Assembly: GCF_000711885.1 (NCBI RefSeq)
Contig: NZ_JONK01000016.1
Span: 1 to 64,000, forward strand
Direction: 5' to 3'
DNA length: 64,000 nucleotides
DNA from: Chromobacterium haemolyticum DSM 19808
Lineage (GTDB): Bacteria > Pseudomonadota > Gammaproteobacteria > Burkholderiales > Chromobacteriaceae
Positions 48,877 to 57,464 of this stretch are shown here, in pieces. The notes below the pieces were generated by a model. It had not been told where the DNA came from, made no database searches, and saw only the letters and a program-made list of their open reading frames with translations. The position numbers were made by a program, and so were the translations under genes. The stretch's first letter is position 1, and every line of letters starts with the position of its first letter.

Positions 48877-49860
48877 TCACGGCAGGCAGGCGCCCGCCGC
48901 AACCAGTTCCTCATTGAAGAGGTAAGACACCGATTCTTCGTTGTTGATCCGGCGCAGCGTCTCGGCCAGCAGGCCGGCGATGGAGGCCACCCGGATGTTC
49001 GGGCAGGCTTTGGCCTCGGCGGTCAACGGGATGGTGTCGGTCACCACCACCATATCGATGTCGGAATTCTTGATGCGATCAATCGCCTGACCGGAGAAGA
49101 TCGGGTGAGTCGCATAAGCCAGCACGCGCTGGGCGCCGCGCTCCTTGAGAGCGCTGGCCGCCTTGCACAGGGTGTTGGCGGTGTCGATCATGTCGTCGAC
49201 GATCAGGCAAGTGCGGCCGGACACGTCGCCGATGATATTCATCACCTCGGCCACATTGGCTTTGGGGCGACGCTTGTCGATGATGGCCAGATCGGTGTTC
49301 AAGGCCTTGGCCATCGCGCGGGCGCGCACCACGCCGCCCACGTCGGGGCTGACCACGATCAGGTCTTCGATGCGCTGGGAGCGGATGTCCTTCAGCAACA
49401 CCGGCGTCGCGTAAACGTTGTCCACCGGGATATCGAAGAAGCCCTGAATCTGGTCGGCGTGCAGGTCCACGGTCAGCACGCGGTCGATGCCGGCGCTGGT
49501 CAGCATATTGGCCACCAGCTTGGCGGAGATCGGTACGCGAGCGGAACGCGGACGGCGGTCCTGGCGCGCATAGCCGAAGTACGGGATCGCCGCGGTAATA
49601 CGACCGGCCGAAGCGCGTTTCAGCGCATCGGCCATAGTCAGGATTTCCATCAGATTGTCATTGGTCGGCGCACAGGTCGACTGCAGAATGAACACGTCGC
49701 GTCCACGGACGTTTTCCAGCAGCTCCACCGCCACTTCGCCGTCGCTGAACTTGCCGACGTCGGCGCGTCCCAACGAGATATCCAGATGTTTGACTACGTT
49801 TTGGGCCAGTTCCGGGTTCGCGGTCCCGGTGAATACCATCAAACTGTCGTATGCCGCCAT
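48877..49860 (-). CDS. prs: Ribose-phosphate pyrophosphokinase (PRPP synthetase)
   Basis: A 327-residue PRPP synthetase. The ATP-binding flexible loop region includes [21 protein letters not shown] is the metal/regulatory segment, and the PRPP-binding signature is [13 protein letters not shown]. It makes PRPP from ribose-5-phosphate and ATP for nucleotide, His and Trp synthesis. The C-terminal extension makes it slightly longer than E. coli Prs (315). It follows tRNA-Gln and its terminator. Confidence 0.96.
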   Translation of the reverse strand: MAAYDSLMVFTGTANPELAQNVVKHLDISLGRADVGKFSDGEVAVELLENVRGRDVFILQSTCAPTNDNLMEILTMADALKRASAGRITAAIPYFGYARQDRRPRSARVPISAKLVANMLTSAGIDRVLTVDLHADQIQGFFDIPVDNVYATPVLLKDIRSQRIEDLIVVSPDVGGVVRARAMAKALNTDLAIIDKRRPKANVAEVMNIIGDVSGRTCLIVDDMIDTANTLCKAASALKERGAQRVLAYATHPIFSGQAIDRIKNSDIDMVVVTDTIPLTAEAKACPNIRVASIAGLLAETLRRINNEESVSYLFNEELVAAGACLP

Positions 49861-49886
49861 GATTCGTGTGCCTTAGCTAGATAAAG

Positions 49887-49920
49887 AAAAAGCGTGTAAG
49901 GGATTCTTACACGCTTTTTT
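49887..49920 (-). terminator. Terminator after tRNA-Gln, before prs
   Basis: AAAAAGCGTGTAAG/CTTACACGCTTTTT stem with a short loop. On the minus strand a T-run follows. It separates the ispE-tRNA transcript from prs and may be an attenuator, since no other clear prs promoter is visible. Confidence 0.85.
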
Positions 49921-49948
49921 CATGCTCTCTCTTATTGAGAGAAAGTCT

Positions 49949-50023
49949 TGGCTGGGGAGGTAGGGATCGAACCTACGAATGCCGGAATCAAAATCCGGTG
50001 CCTTACCACTTGGCGACTCCCCA
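49949..50023 (-). tRNA. tRNA-Gln (anticodon UUG)
   Basis: On the minus strand the 75-base gene begins TGGGGAGTCGCCAAGTGG and ends in an encoded CCA. The seven-base acceptor stem TGGGGAG/CTCCCCA pairs fully. The anticodon arm CCGGA-TTTTGAT-TCCGG gives anticodon TTG, and the T-arm has GTTCGATCC. It lies seven bases past the ispE stop, so it is cotranscribed with ispE, a common betaproteobacterial arrangement. Confidence 0.96.
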
Positions 50024-50030
50024 GTAACCT

Positions 50031-50888
50031 TTATTCAGCGTTGTCGATCAAGGGATGGACATCGAGTCCTTTTGCTAAAAATCCCTTATATTTTATCGAC
50101 ACCGCCTGATAAACTTTATCGGCTTCGTCTTTAGACTGGCACTCCAGAAACACACAGGAACCGGAACCAGTCATCAGCGGCGAACCATATTTTCTTAATT
50201 CGGTCAGCACTTCATTCACCGCTGGGTACATATTCGAAACAACGTTTTGCAGATCGTTTCGTCGTTGCTGCGTTGTTTCGAGGATTCGCATTATGCCGAC
50301 GCCCCCTACCTCTGTCAACACCTCTTGCGAGAAATTTTGAAATATTTTGCTGGTGGGCACATGCACCTGAGGGTGAATTACCACATACCATGCCGGCTTC
50401 AATTTGATTTCATTCAGGTTTTCGCCAACGCCGGTAGCCAGCGCGCTGCGACCAAAAATAAACACCGGAACGTCCGCGCCCAGCTTCAAGCCCAGTTCCT
50501 GCAACACCGCCCGTGGCAGATTCAGTCCCCACATGCGGTTAAGGGCCAGCAAAACGGTGGCGGCGTCGGAGCTGCCGCCGCCCAAACCGCCGCCCATCGG
50601 TATCTTTTTATCCAGGCGAATGGACACGCCCAGCCCACACGCAGTATGGGCTTGCAATAGACGCGCCGCGCGCACGGTCAGGTCCTGCTCCGGATCCACG
50701 CCGGCAATCGGCGTCTCCAGCACGACACGGCCGTCGTCGCGCAGGGCCAACGACACGGTGTCGCTCAAGTCGACAAAACGGAACACCGTCTCAAGCAAAT
50801 GGTAGCCGTCCGGACGCTTGCCGACGACGTGCAACAAGAGGTTGAGTTTGGCCGGAGCCGGGAAGTCTTGGAATACGGGAGAACTCAT
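50031..50888 (-). CDS. ispE: 4-diphosphocytidyl-2-C-methyl-D-erythritol kinase
   Basis: A 285-residue GHMP kinase of the MEP isoprenoid pathway that phosphorylates CDP-ME at the 2-OH. The N-terminus PAPAKLNLLLHVVGKRPDGYH is diagnostic, and the ATP loop is PMGGGLGGGSSDAATVLL. I placed the start at ATG 50888 (MSSPVFQ); the longer frame is not family-like. No strong ribosome site is visible. It lies between lolB and tRNA-Gln. Confidence 0.93.
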   Translation of the reverse strand: MSSPVFQDFPAPAKLNLLLHVVGKRPDGYHLLETVFRFVDLSDTVSLALRDDGRVVLETPIAGVDPEQDLTVRAARLLQAHTACGLGVSIRLDKKIPMGGGLGGGSSDAATVLLALNRMWGLNLPRAVLQELGLKLGADVPVFIFGRSALATGVGENLNEIKLKPAWYVVIHPQVHVPTSKIFQNFSQEVLTEVGGVGIMRILETTQQRRNDLQNVVSNMYPAVNEVLTELRKYGSPLMTGSGSCVFLECQSKDEADKVYQAVSIKYKGFLAKGLDVHPLIDNAE

Positions 50889-50938
50889 CAACAGAACACC
50901 ATGGCAATCATTGAAATAACACGTATGTGGCGATGCGG

Positions 50939-51481
50939 TCAGCGCCAATCGCGGGCCACCACCCTTACCGTCAATCCATCTCGGACCAGGTCCACGCGCT
51001 TGGGGTAGCGCTCGCCGGACTCAGCCTCGCGCACGAAGCGGATACGCCACCCCTGCTGCAAAAGCTCACCGTCGGGACGGATCTCTTTAGCCTCGCCCGG
51101 CACCGGCATGCCGCGGATCCACCAGGCCAAACCGGACAGAGGCAGCGGCCACCCCAGGGTTTTCTCGGTCAGACTTTCCACATCCGGCGCCTGCCAGGCC
51201 TTGCCGTCCGCCAGCAAGGTGACGCCGCCTGCGTCCCGGATCACTTCGGCCACGGTATTGCCCAACGGTGAATTGATCGCCAGCTGGTCGCGCTCGGGCT
51301 GGTGCCGCCAATCGAAGTTGGCGACATGCCCCTTGCCGTCCAGATTGATAGACAAGCGCCCGCTGACCGCGAACGGTTGGTCCGCGGACTGCGTCGCGGA
51401 GGGCATGAACACCGCATCCCTCGTCGCGCAGCCTGTCACAACAAGAGACAAAGCCAGAATCAGACCGCCCCACCTCATCAA
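50939..51481 (-). CDS. lolB: Outer-membrane lipoprotein insertase LolB
   Basis: A 180-residue lipoprotein with a lipobox at LVVTGC (Cys18). LolB features include FAVSGRLSIN, HVANFDWRH near the start of the beta-half-barrel and LAWWIRGMPVPG. It receives lipoproteins from LolA and inserts them in the outer membrane. Its start overlaps the stop of the TPR lipoprotein gene by ATGA, and ispE follows 50 bases downstream. Confidence 0.9.
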   Translation of the reverse strand: MMRWGGLILALSLVVTGCATRDAVFMPSATQSADQPFAVSGRLSINLDGKGHVANFDWRHQPERDQLAINSPLGNTVAEVIRDAGGVTLLADGKAWQAPDVESLTEKTLGWPLPLSGLAWWIRGMPVPGEAKEIRPDGELLQQGWRIRFVREAESGERYPKRVDLVRDGLTVRVVARDWR

Positions 51482-53235
51482 TGCGCCCCCAGACGGCGCA
51501 TGGTATCGCGCAGCACGTCATGTTCCGGGCTAGCCTCCAGCGCCTTGTTCCACACCGCCAGCGCCTCCTCTTTCTTGCCCAGCTTCCATAGCACTTCGCC
51601 CAGATGGGCCGCCAGCTCCGCGTCCGGCAACAAGGCGTAGGCCTTCTGCAGCGTTTTCAAAGCCGCGTCCAGGCGGCCCAGCTTGTATTGCGCCCAACCC
51701 AGGCTGTCCAGAATGGTGGGGTTGTCCGGCTCGCTCTTCAGCGCCTTCTCGATATAGCCGAGCGCCTCCTGATGCCGGTTGGTGCGGTTGGTCAGGGTAT
51801 ACCCCAGCGCGTTGAGCGCTTGAGCGTCACCCGGCTTTTCCTTCAGTACTTGCTTGAGATCCCGCTCCGCGTTGCCGACATTGCCCAGGCTGTCCGACAC
51901 CAGCGCCCGCTCGTACAACAGCTCCGGCGCCTTGGGCATGCGCAGCAGCGCCTTGCTCAACAAATCGTGAGCCTTGCCCGGCTGCTTAGCCTCGCGCGCC
52001 AATTGCGACTGCAGCAAAGCCAAGGTGATTTTCTCCTGGTCGTTGCCGCCCAAGGGCGCGAGACGCGCCAGGGCCAGTTCCAGCTTGCCGTCGCCCGCCT
52101 CCATCACCGCCAGCCGGCCTTGCGCCGGCAGGAATTGCGGCCCGGCGCCCACCATCTCGTACCAGCCCTTGGCCGCGCCGACGTCCTGGCGCTCCTCTGC
52201 GATCTGCCCCAGGGTGTAACGAATGAAATTAGTCTCCGGATGACCGGCTGCCAGCGCTTGGCGCAAATGCCGCTCCGCAGCAGACAGATCGCGCATCTGG
52301 TAAGCCATCAAGCCGGAAGCGTAGAGCAGGTCCGGATTATTGGGATTGCCGGGCAGGAGTTGATCGAAAGCCTGGCGCGCCTCGGCGAAGCGCTTGGCGC
52401 CCACCAGCAAGCGCGGCTTGGCCAGCTTCAGCTCCAGGCCGGCGTTCGGCCGCCGCGCCAACTCTCGCTGCAGAAAGTCGATCGCCTGATCCAACTGCTC
52501 ACGGCGAAGCCGGTCGACTTGCCAGGCTACCGGCAAATCCCAGGCGGGCGCGATCTGAGCCAGCCTGTCGAACTCGCGATTCATGGTAGCCTGATCGCCG
52601 GCTTCGGCCGCCACGGCCAAGAGCGCGAAGCGGGCCTCGGCCAGGTCCGGATAACGGGAGGCGAACTGCTTGACCAAGTCGTAAGCGGCCTGTTTGTCGC
52701 TCTGACGCGAGGTCAGCCTCGCCAATTGGACGAAGATGGCCGGCGCCCGTTCCGGCTCTTTCTGCAGCAACGCCTCGATCAGCGGCTTGCTTTCCGCCAG
52801 TTTGCCGGCGCGCAGCAGGGTGATGAACAACTGCTCTCTCGCCGGCACCGAATCCGGCGCCAGCTCCATCCACAGGGTCAAGGCTTCCGAGGTTTCCTTA
52901 AGCAGCCCTGCGAACATAGAAAACTCGGCGGCTCGTTGCGCCAGCCGCGGATCCCGCGTTTGTCGCGCCAGTTCCAGATAGGTCACGGCGGACGCACCCA
53001 CCGAGCCGCGCTGGGCGGCGATTTCGCCAGCCACCACGCCATAGAGAATTTCCGGCGTCAGCTCCGCCTTGGGCAGTTGGCTTTCGTCCTCTTTCTGCGT
53101 TATCGCCGCCTCGTCGCCGGCCGGTTTACCGGCATCGACCGGCTTTGCCGCGCCCGGGTGCTTGAAATTGGCGCATGCCGACAGCAGCGCGACCATCAGC
53201 AAAGGGAGTGTTTTTTTCAGCCGTTGCATTCGCAT
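51478..53235 (-). CDS. Tetratricopeptide-repeat lipoprotein
   Basis: A 585-residue protein with a lipoprotein signal (LLSAC, Cys21), an Ala/Lys-rich linker and then many TPR-like helical hairpins. Clear repeats lie near the C-terminus, for example DAQALNALGYTLTNRTNRHQ and PTILDSLGWAQYKLGRLDAA. It is translationally coupled to lolB and is a common neighbour of it in betaproteobacteria. It is probably an outer-membrane-anchored periplasmic scaffold; partner unknown. Confidence 0.85.
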   Translation of the reverse strand: MRMQRLKKTLPLLMVALLSACANFKHPGAAKPVDAGKPAGDEAAITQKEDESQLPKAELTPEILYGVVAGEIAAQRGSVGASAVTYLELARQTRDPRLAQRAAEFSMFAGLLKETSEALTLWMELAPDSVPAREQLFITLLRAGKLAESKPLIEALLQKEPERAPAIFVQLARLTSRQSDKQAAYDLVKQFASRYPDLAEARFALLAVAAEAGDQATMNREFDRLAQIAPAWDLPVAWQVDRLRREQLDQAIDFLQRELARRPNAGLELKLAKPRLLVGAKRFAEARQAFDQLLPGNPNNPDLLYASGLMAYQMRDLSAAERHLRQALAAGHPETNFIRYTLGQIAEERQDVGAAKGWYEMVGAGPQFLPAQGRLAVMEAGDGKLELALARLAPLGGNDQEKITLALLQSQLAREAKQPGKAHDLLSKALLRMPKAPELLYERALVSDSLGNVGNAERDLKQVLKEKPGDAQALNALGYTLTNRTNRHQEALGYIEKALKSEPDNPTILDSLGWAQYKLGRLDAALKTLQKAYALLPDAELAAHLGEVLWKLGKKEEALAVWNKALEASPEHDVLRDTMRRLGAH

Positions 53236-53312
53236 GGAGTCAGAGACCTGCTTATAAACCTATGAATGCGTAGAATAGCATGACCTGTTTTTATCTTCGC
53301 GCCATTCTACCC

Positions 53313-54128
53313 ATGCCTGAACTGCCAGAAGTCGAAACCACCCGCCGCGGGATTCTGCCCCATCTATTGAACGCCAAACTGGATGGCGCCGTGGTCCGCC
53401 ACGCCGGCCTGCGCTGGCCGGTGCCGCCGGAGCTGCATGCCACCCTGCGCGGGCTGACGATACGTTCCGTCGACCGCCGCGCCAAATATCTGCTGCTGGG
53501 CACCGACGCCGGCACCCTGATCATCCATCTGGGCATGTCCGGCAGCCTGCGTTTCCTGCCTGCGGACACTCCGCCGGAGAAACACGACCACGTCGATCTG
53601 CTGTTGGGCTCCAATGTGCTGCGCTACCGCGATCCGCGCCGCTTCGGCGCGGTGCTGTGGCATGTCGGCGCCATCGAGCACCACCCCTTGCTGCAAGCGC
53701 TGGGGCCCGAGCCGCTGTCCGACGGCTTTGACGGCGACACGCTGATCCGGGCCGCGCAACGCCGCGGCAGCGCGGTCAAGCTGATGCTGATGGACAACCA
53801 CGTGGTGGTCGGAGTCGGCAACATCTACGCCAACGAAGCGCTGTTTCACGCAGGCATCCATCCCGCACGCGCAGCCAACACGGTGCGCGACGGCGAATAC
53901 CGTCGGCTGGCCGAGGAAATCCGCGGCGTGCTGAACCGCGCCATACAGGCCGGAGGCAGCACGCTGCGCGACTTCGTGCACAGTGACGGCAAGCCCGGCT
54001 ATTTCCAGCAAACTTATATGGTGTACGGCCGGCAGGACCAGCCCTGCCGACAATGCGGCACGCCGATCCGGCATTTGCGCCAGGGCCAACGCAGTTCCTA
54101 CTATTGTCCGCTATGCCAGCCATGCTAG
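53313..54128 (+). CDS. mutM: Formamidopyrimidine-DNA glycosylase
   Basis: A 271-residue Fpg. After Met removal the catalytic Pro and Glu are exposed ([13 protein letters not shown]). The H2TH region includes [15 protein letters not shown], and the C-terminal zinc finger has [10 protein letters not shown] and YYCPLC. It removes 8-oxoguanine and has AP-lyase activity. ATG 53313 is fixed by the obligate N-terminal Pro; the upstream in-frame ATG at 53280 would block activity. It is divergent from the TPR gene. Confidence 0.96.
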   Translation: MPELPEVETTRRGILPHLLNAKLDGAVVRHAGLRWPVPPELHATLRGLTIRSVDRRAKYLLLGTDAGTLIIHLGMSGSLRFLPADTPPEKHDHVDLLLGSNVLRYRDPRRFGAVLWHVGAIEHHPLLQALGPEPLSDGFDGDTLIRAAQRRGSAVKLMLMDNHVVVGVGNIYANEALFHAGIHPARAANTVRDGEYRRLAEEIRGVLNRAIQAGGSTLRDFVHSDGKPGYFQQTYMVYGRQDQPCRQCGTPIRHLRQGQRSSYYCPLCQPC

Positions 54129-54216
54129 AGTTACGGCCTCAACCTTGCGTACCGAGCCTCAAAGCATCTTGAAGTCAACCGCCACAACCTCTTCGCTCAC
54201 CCGGATAGGACGCATC

Positions 54217-54990
54217 GTGCGCCTGTTCGGCCACTTGGCCATCGGTGTCTTCATCCTGGCCACTCGTTATTCTCGGCTAGCCCACGCCGAACGCGCCGTC
54301 GTCACCCGGCGCTGGGCCGCCCACGCGCTGAAAATTCTGGGCATCAGCGTGCGGATCAACGGCGTCAATCCCGGCTTTTACCCGCCCAACACCTTGCTGG
54401 TGGCCAACCACATTTCCTGGCTGGACATCTTCGTGCTCAATAGCTGCACAGTGTCCCGCTTCGTCGCCAAACGAGAGATTCGCTCCTGGCCGGTGCTGGG
54501 CTGGCTGGCGCACCTGGGCGGCACTCTGTTCATCGATCGCAGCAAGCGCAAGGACGCCAGCCGCGTCTACAAGGCGTTGGCGCATGCGATGGAGCACGGC
54601 GCGTGCATGGCGGTGTTTCCCGAGTCCACCACCTCGGACGGCCTGAATCTCCTGCCGTTCAAGGCCTCGTTGTTCGAAGCCGCCTTGCTGTCGCGCGGCA
54701 CCGTGCAGCCGGTGGGCTTGCGCTATTACGGCGCGGACGGACAACAAACGCTGGAGCCCGCCTTTATCGGCGATCTGACTTTTCTGCAAAGCGTGCGCAA
54801 AGTGCTGGCGATGCCGGCGATGGAGGTGGAAGTCAGCTACGGCCAGCCGCTGAAAGCCTGGGAAAACGGACTGGAAACCCGCTTTGCGCTGGCAGAGCGG
54901 GCACAGCAGGAAGTGGCGCGCGCGCTGCGTCTGAGCCCGCCCCCGGCCACGGAGAGCGTGCCGGAGCCGGACACGGCACGACAGGTTTAA
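54217..54990 (+). CDS. Lysophospholipid acyltransferase (PlsC family)
   Basis: A protein of about 257 residues with an N-terminal membrane segment. It has the acyltransferase HxxxxD motif (NHISWLDIFVLN), FIDRSKRKD, and a variant of the third block in VFPESTTSDGLNLLPFK. It probably acylates a 1-acyl-glycerol-phosphate or related lipid at the inner membrane. The open frame starts far upstream inside mutM but has no ATG there; GTG 54217 with AGGA seven bases upstream is my choice. The stop codon is the first base triplet of the dispersed repeat copy 2. Confidence 0.85.
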   Translation: MRLFGHLAIGVFILATRYSRLAHAERAVVTRRWAAHALKILGISVRINGVNPGFYPPNTLLVANHISWLDIFVLNSCTVSRFVAKREIRSWPVLGWLAHLGGTLFIDRSKRKDASRVYKALAHAMEHGACMAVFPESTTSDGLNLLPFKASLFEAALLSRGTVQPVGLRYYGADGQQTLEPAFIGDLTFLQSVRKVLAMPAMEVEVSYGQPLKAWENGLETRFALAERAQQEVARALRLSPPPATESVPEPDTARQV

Positions 54991-55134
54991 GAACCTGTTT
55001 ACGATCTGCTCCGCGTCGTGAAACGTGGCTCGGTGAGTGCACCTTCAAAATGCTCATGTACCGTGTGTACACTCCGCTTTTTCAGCCGTTTTCGCCTTGC
55101 CTCGCCCTTGCTCGCGAGATCGTAAACAGCTTCT
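54990..55134. repeat. Dispersed inverted-repeat element, copy 2
   Basis: 145 bases starting AGAACCTGTTTACGATCTGC and ending GCGAGATCGTAAACAGCTTCT as an inverted repeat. The inner sequence AAATGCTCATGTACCGTGTG plus TACACTCCGCTTT is identical to copy 1 at 36331-36472. It starts on the last base of the PlsC stop codon and lies between convergent gene ends. Confidence 0.82.
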
Positions 55135-55162
55135 AAATATCTGAGCAAAACCTCTTCAACGC

Positions 55163-55185
55163 AAAGCCCCCGTCAGGGGGCTTTT
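55163..55185. terminator. Bidirectional rho-independent terminator
   Basis: AAAGCCCCC-GTCA-GGGGGCTTTT type stem-loop between the PlsC gene and the SGNH hydrolase gene, usable on both strands. Confidence 0.85.
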
Positions 55186-55207
55186 CTTAATCCATCGCCG
55201 GCCACGC

Positions 55208-56362
55208 TCACAGGCTGAGCCGCGCCATCAGGTTATCGAATAAATCGTCGGCCAACTTGGCATAGCCTTGCTGCGAGAAGTGCACCATGTCCGGCCGCGC
55301 TAGCTGCTGCGCTTGCCAACGCTTCATGCTGCAAGGGCCGCCCATCGCCTGCTCCCAATCCCAATACAGCACATGGCTGTCGCGCGCGACTTTCTGTTGA
55401 ATCCGCTTGACCGCGGCCAGTTGCAAGGGACGACCCGGCGCGCACTCCTTGCTGGCCGCGCCACGCTTGCGCGCGGCATCCTGCGCGCCCAGCATCAGGA
55501 TAGCCGCCTGCGGCAGATCCCGGCGTATGGTGTTGATAGCCGCCTGCAGATTGAGCTGATACTCGATCAGGTCCAGACGATCGTCAAAGGCTTCGTTGAC
55601 GCCGTAGGCCAAGATCACCAGATCGCTGCCGCGCTCCGCCAGCTGCGCGCTCCAGCTCTTGCCCCAGCGCTGCCAGATAGAAAGCTGAGCGCCGTTGCTG
55701 CCGATGCTGTCCAGCACCACGCCGGGCGCCAGCCGCTCCAGCTCTATCCCGCCCAGCTCTACCGCCGGCAGCGCGCCGGCACGCACCACGAAGGGGAAAT
55801 ACAGCTTCTGCTCCACCGTCTGCCAGCCTCTACCCGGTTCTGGCGGATTCAATTTGCGGCTGCCGTGACCATCGTCCACGTCCAGCGCGCCGGCCCCGTC
55901 CTGGGCCGCTCGTACGCGGAAACGCACCCGCCACAAGCCTTCCAGCGGATTACGCGGCAACAGGCTGATGGCAGCGCCCGGCCTCTGGGCTTGGGCAATA
56001 TAGCCGCCCAGCGGGAAGTCCGGATCGCCGTCCTTGCGGCTATTGGTCAAGGCCCAACCCTCGCTGCGCTCGATCACCAGGGCGTGGCGCTGGCCGGGCA
56101 CGGCCATCGGCGGCGTCCAGCCGATACCGGCGTCGCCGAATTTGGCCTGGAAACGCTCGCGCAACGTGCCGGTCAGATAATCCGCCGCGGTGTGCGAATC
56201 CCCCAGTTGGGTGACTCGCACCGGTTGCACTGCTGTGGAGATCGCCTTCAACCGCGACGCCAGCCTCGGCAGGTTGATCTCGCCGAAATCCTGCACCGGC
56301 GCGGCCAACGCCGATGCCGCCGCCAGCCAGCCGACCCATGCCGCGCTGATTCTCAACTTCAT
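55208..56362 (-). CDS. SGNH hydrolase, O-acetylpeptidoglycan esterase (Ape1)-like
   Basis: A 384-residue exported protein with signal peptide (cleavage after ASALA near residue 21). SGNH motifs are TQLGDSHTAADYLTG (Ser nucleophile), Gly in IGSNGAQLS, Asn in ILAYGVNEAFDD, and Asp/His in RPDMVHFSQQGY. The GDSHTAAD form resembles PatB/Ape1-type enzymes acting on O-acetylated peptidoglycan. It is third in an MBOAT-SGNH-SGNH operon and overlaps the preceding gene by four bases, the gene order of the Neisseria O-acetylation locus. Substrate (murein or a secreted polysaccharide) is inferred. Confidence 0.78.
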   Translation of the reverse strand: MKLRISAAWVGWLAAASALAAPVQDFGEINLPRLASRLKAISTAVQPVRVTQLGDSHTAADYLTGTLRERFQAKFGDAGIGWTPPMAVPGQRHALVIERSEGWALTNSRKDGDPDFPLGGYIAQAQRPGAAISLLPRNPLEGLWRVRFRVRAAQDGAGALDVDDGHGSRKLNPPEPGRGWQTVEQKLYFPFVVRAGALPAVELGGIELERLAPGVVLDSIGSNGAQLSIWQRWGKSWSAQLAERGSDLVILAYGVNEAFDDRLDLIEYQLNLQAAINTIRRDLPQAAILMLGAQDAARKRGAASKECAPGRPLQLAAVKRIQQKVARDSHVLYWDWEQAMGGPCSMKRWQAQQLARPDMVHFSQQGYAKLADDLFDNLMARLSL

Positions 56363-57396
56363 TCAAACCTCAATTCTGCCAACACGCGCCGCGCCAGCAA
56401 TACCTGGCCCTGGCGAGTGAAATGAATGCCATCGGCGGTGCGTACCGCCACTTCGCCCTGATCGGGCAGCGTCATGAACTTGGTGAACGCCTCGTCCACG
56501 CTCCCCAGGGCTTCGCGGGTGGACAAATAACGCTGGCCTGCGCCTTCAACTTCCTCCCGGAAGATGCCGTTGATGTAATGCACCCCGCGATTGAGCTTGT
56601 CCTTGCCCATGTTCGGCGCGCCCAACCACAGCAGTTGCGTCCGGTGCTTGCGAGCCGAAGCCAGGATGGCGCGGATGCGCTCGCGGTAGCGCTGCTCCCA
56701 CTCCTCGGAGGCAAAGCGGATGTAGCGGCTGCCGCCCACCATGTCCCAAGTATCGTTGGCGCCCAAGAAAACCACCACGAGGCCGGTGTCCGGATTCGCC
56801 GCCAACTGTCGTTCTATCGTATCCGGCCAATTGAAAAAGTCGGGATAGGTCAGCCCCGTGCTCTGCTTGCTGAGGTCCAGCGCCTTGATCTGGTGCAGCT
56901 TGAACAAGGGCCGCAGCAAATGCGGCGCCACCCCCTGCATCATGGAATCGCCGGCCAGCAACACCTTGCTCCCCGGCCGCAGCAAGATGCGGGGATCTTT
57001 GGCCGCCGCTTGCGGCGGCGGAGCCGACGGCGACGGCAATGGCTGCAGCGGGCGCGCGCTGGGCACTACCGCCGTTGTCCGCGCCGCGGCGGGCTCCGCC
57101 GGCGCCGCTTCCGGCGACAAAGCCGGTCGCAGGCAGCAGGCGTTGAAATAGGCGATCATCTCGTCGTCCCACCGATCCAGCCTGGTCAACAGCCCTCGGC
57201 TCTGATCCCGGAACTCCCGCCCCAACTCCGCTCCTAGACGCCAGACGCTCAACTCGGACAAGGCCTCCAGCTGGCTGGGGCGGTGAAAGGTCTGCCGCCA
57301 ATAGGCGTTGATTGAGGTCTGCTCAATCCAGCACAGCAGCAACATGCTGCTGCCGAGGATGGCCAGGGCCTGACGGATGGCGGAACGGGCGATCAT
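56359..57396 (-). CDS. SGNH/DUF459-type periplasmic O-acetyltransferase partner (PacB/PatB-like)
   Basis: A 345-residue protein with an N-terminal membrane anchor (about residues 8-24), a Pro/Ala-rich linker and a C-terminal SGNH domain. SGNH motifs are LLAGDSMMQGVAP (Ser), VVVFLGANDTWDM (Asn) and ADGIHFTRQGQ (Asp/His). By position between an MBOAT protein and an Ape1-like esterase it should take acetyl groups from the MBOAT channel and place them on glycan in the periplasm. It overlaps the downstream gene by ATGA and follows the MBOAT gene by 68 bases. Confidence 0.75.
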   Translation of the reverse strand: MIARSAIRQALAILGSSMLLLCWIEQTSINAYWRQTFHRPSQLEALSELSVWRLGAELGREFRDQSRGLLTRLDRWDDEMIAYFNACCLRPALSPEAAPAEPAAARTTAVVPSARPLQPLPSPSAPPPQAAAKDPRILLRPGSKVLLAGDSMMQGVAPHLLRPLFKLHQIKALDLSKQSTGLTYPDFFNWPDTIERQLAANPDTGLVVVFLGANDTWDMVGGSRYIRFASEEWEQRYRERIRAILASARKHRTQLLWLGAPNMGKDKLNRGVHYINGIFREEVEGAGQRYLSTREALGSVDEAFTKFMTLPDQGEVAVRTADGIHFTRQGQVLLARRVLAELRFE

Positions 57397-57464
57397 TTGA
57401 CGCTTGCCTCAATGCGGTAAGAAACGAAAAGCGCGACAGCGGAGATGCCATCGCGCCGATACGG

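Noticed and set aside
51604-53265. 553-codon plus-strand frame
   Set aside because: It is antisense to the TPR lipoprotein, Arg/Gln/Leu-rich, with no domain.
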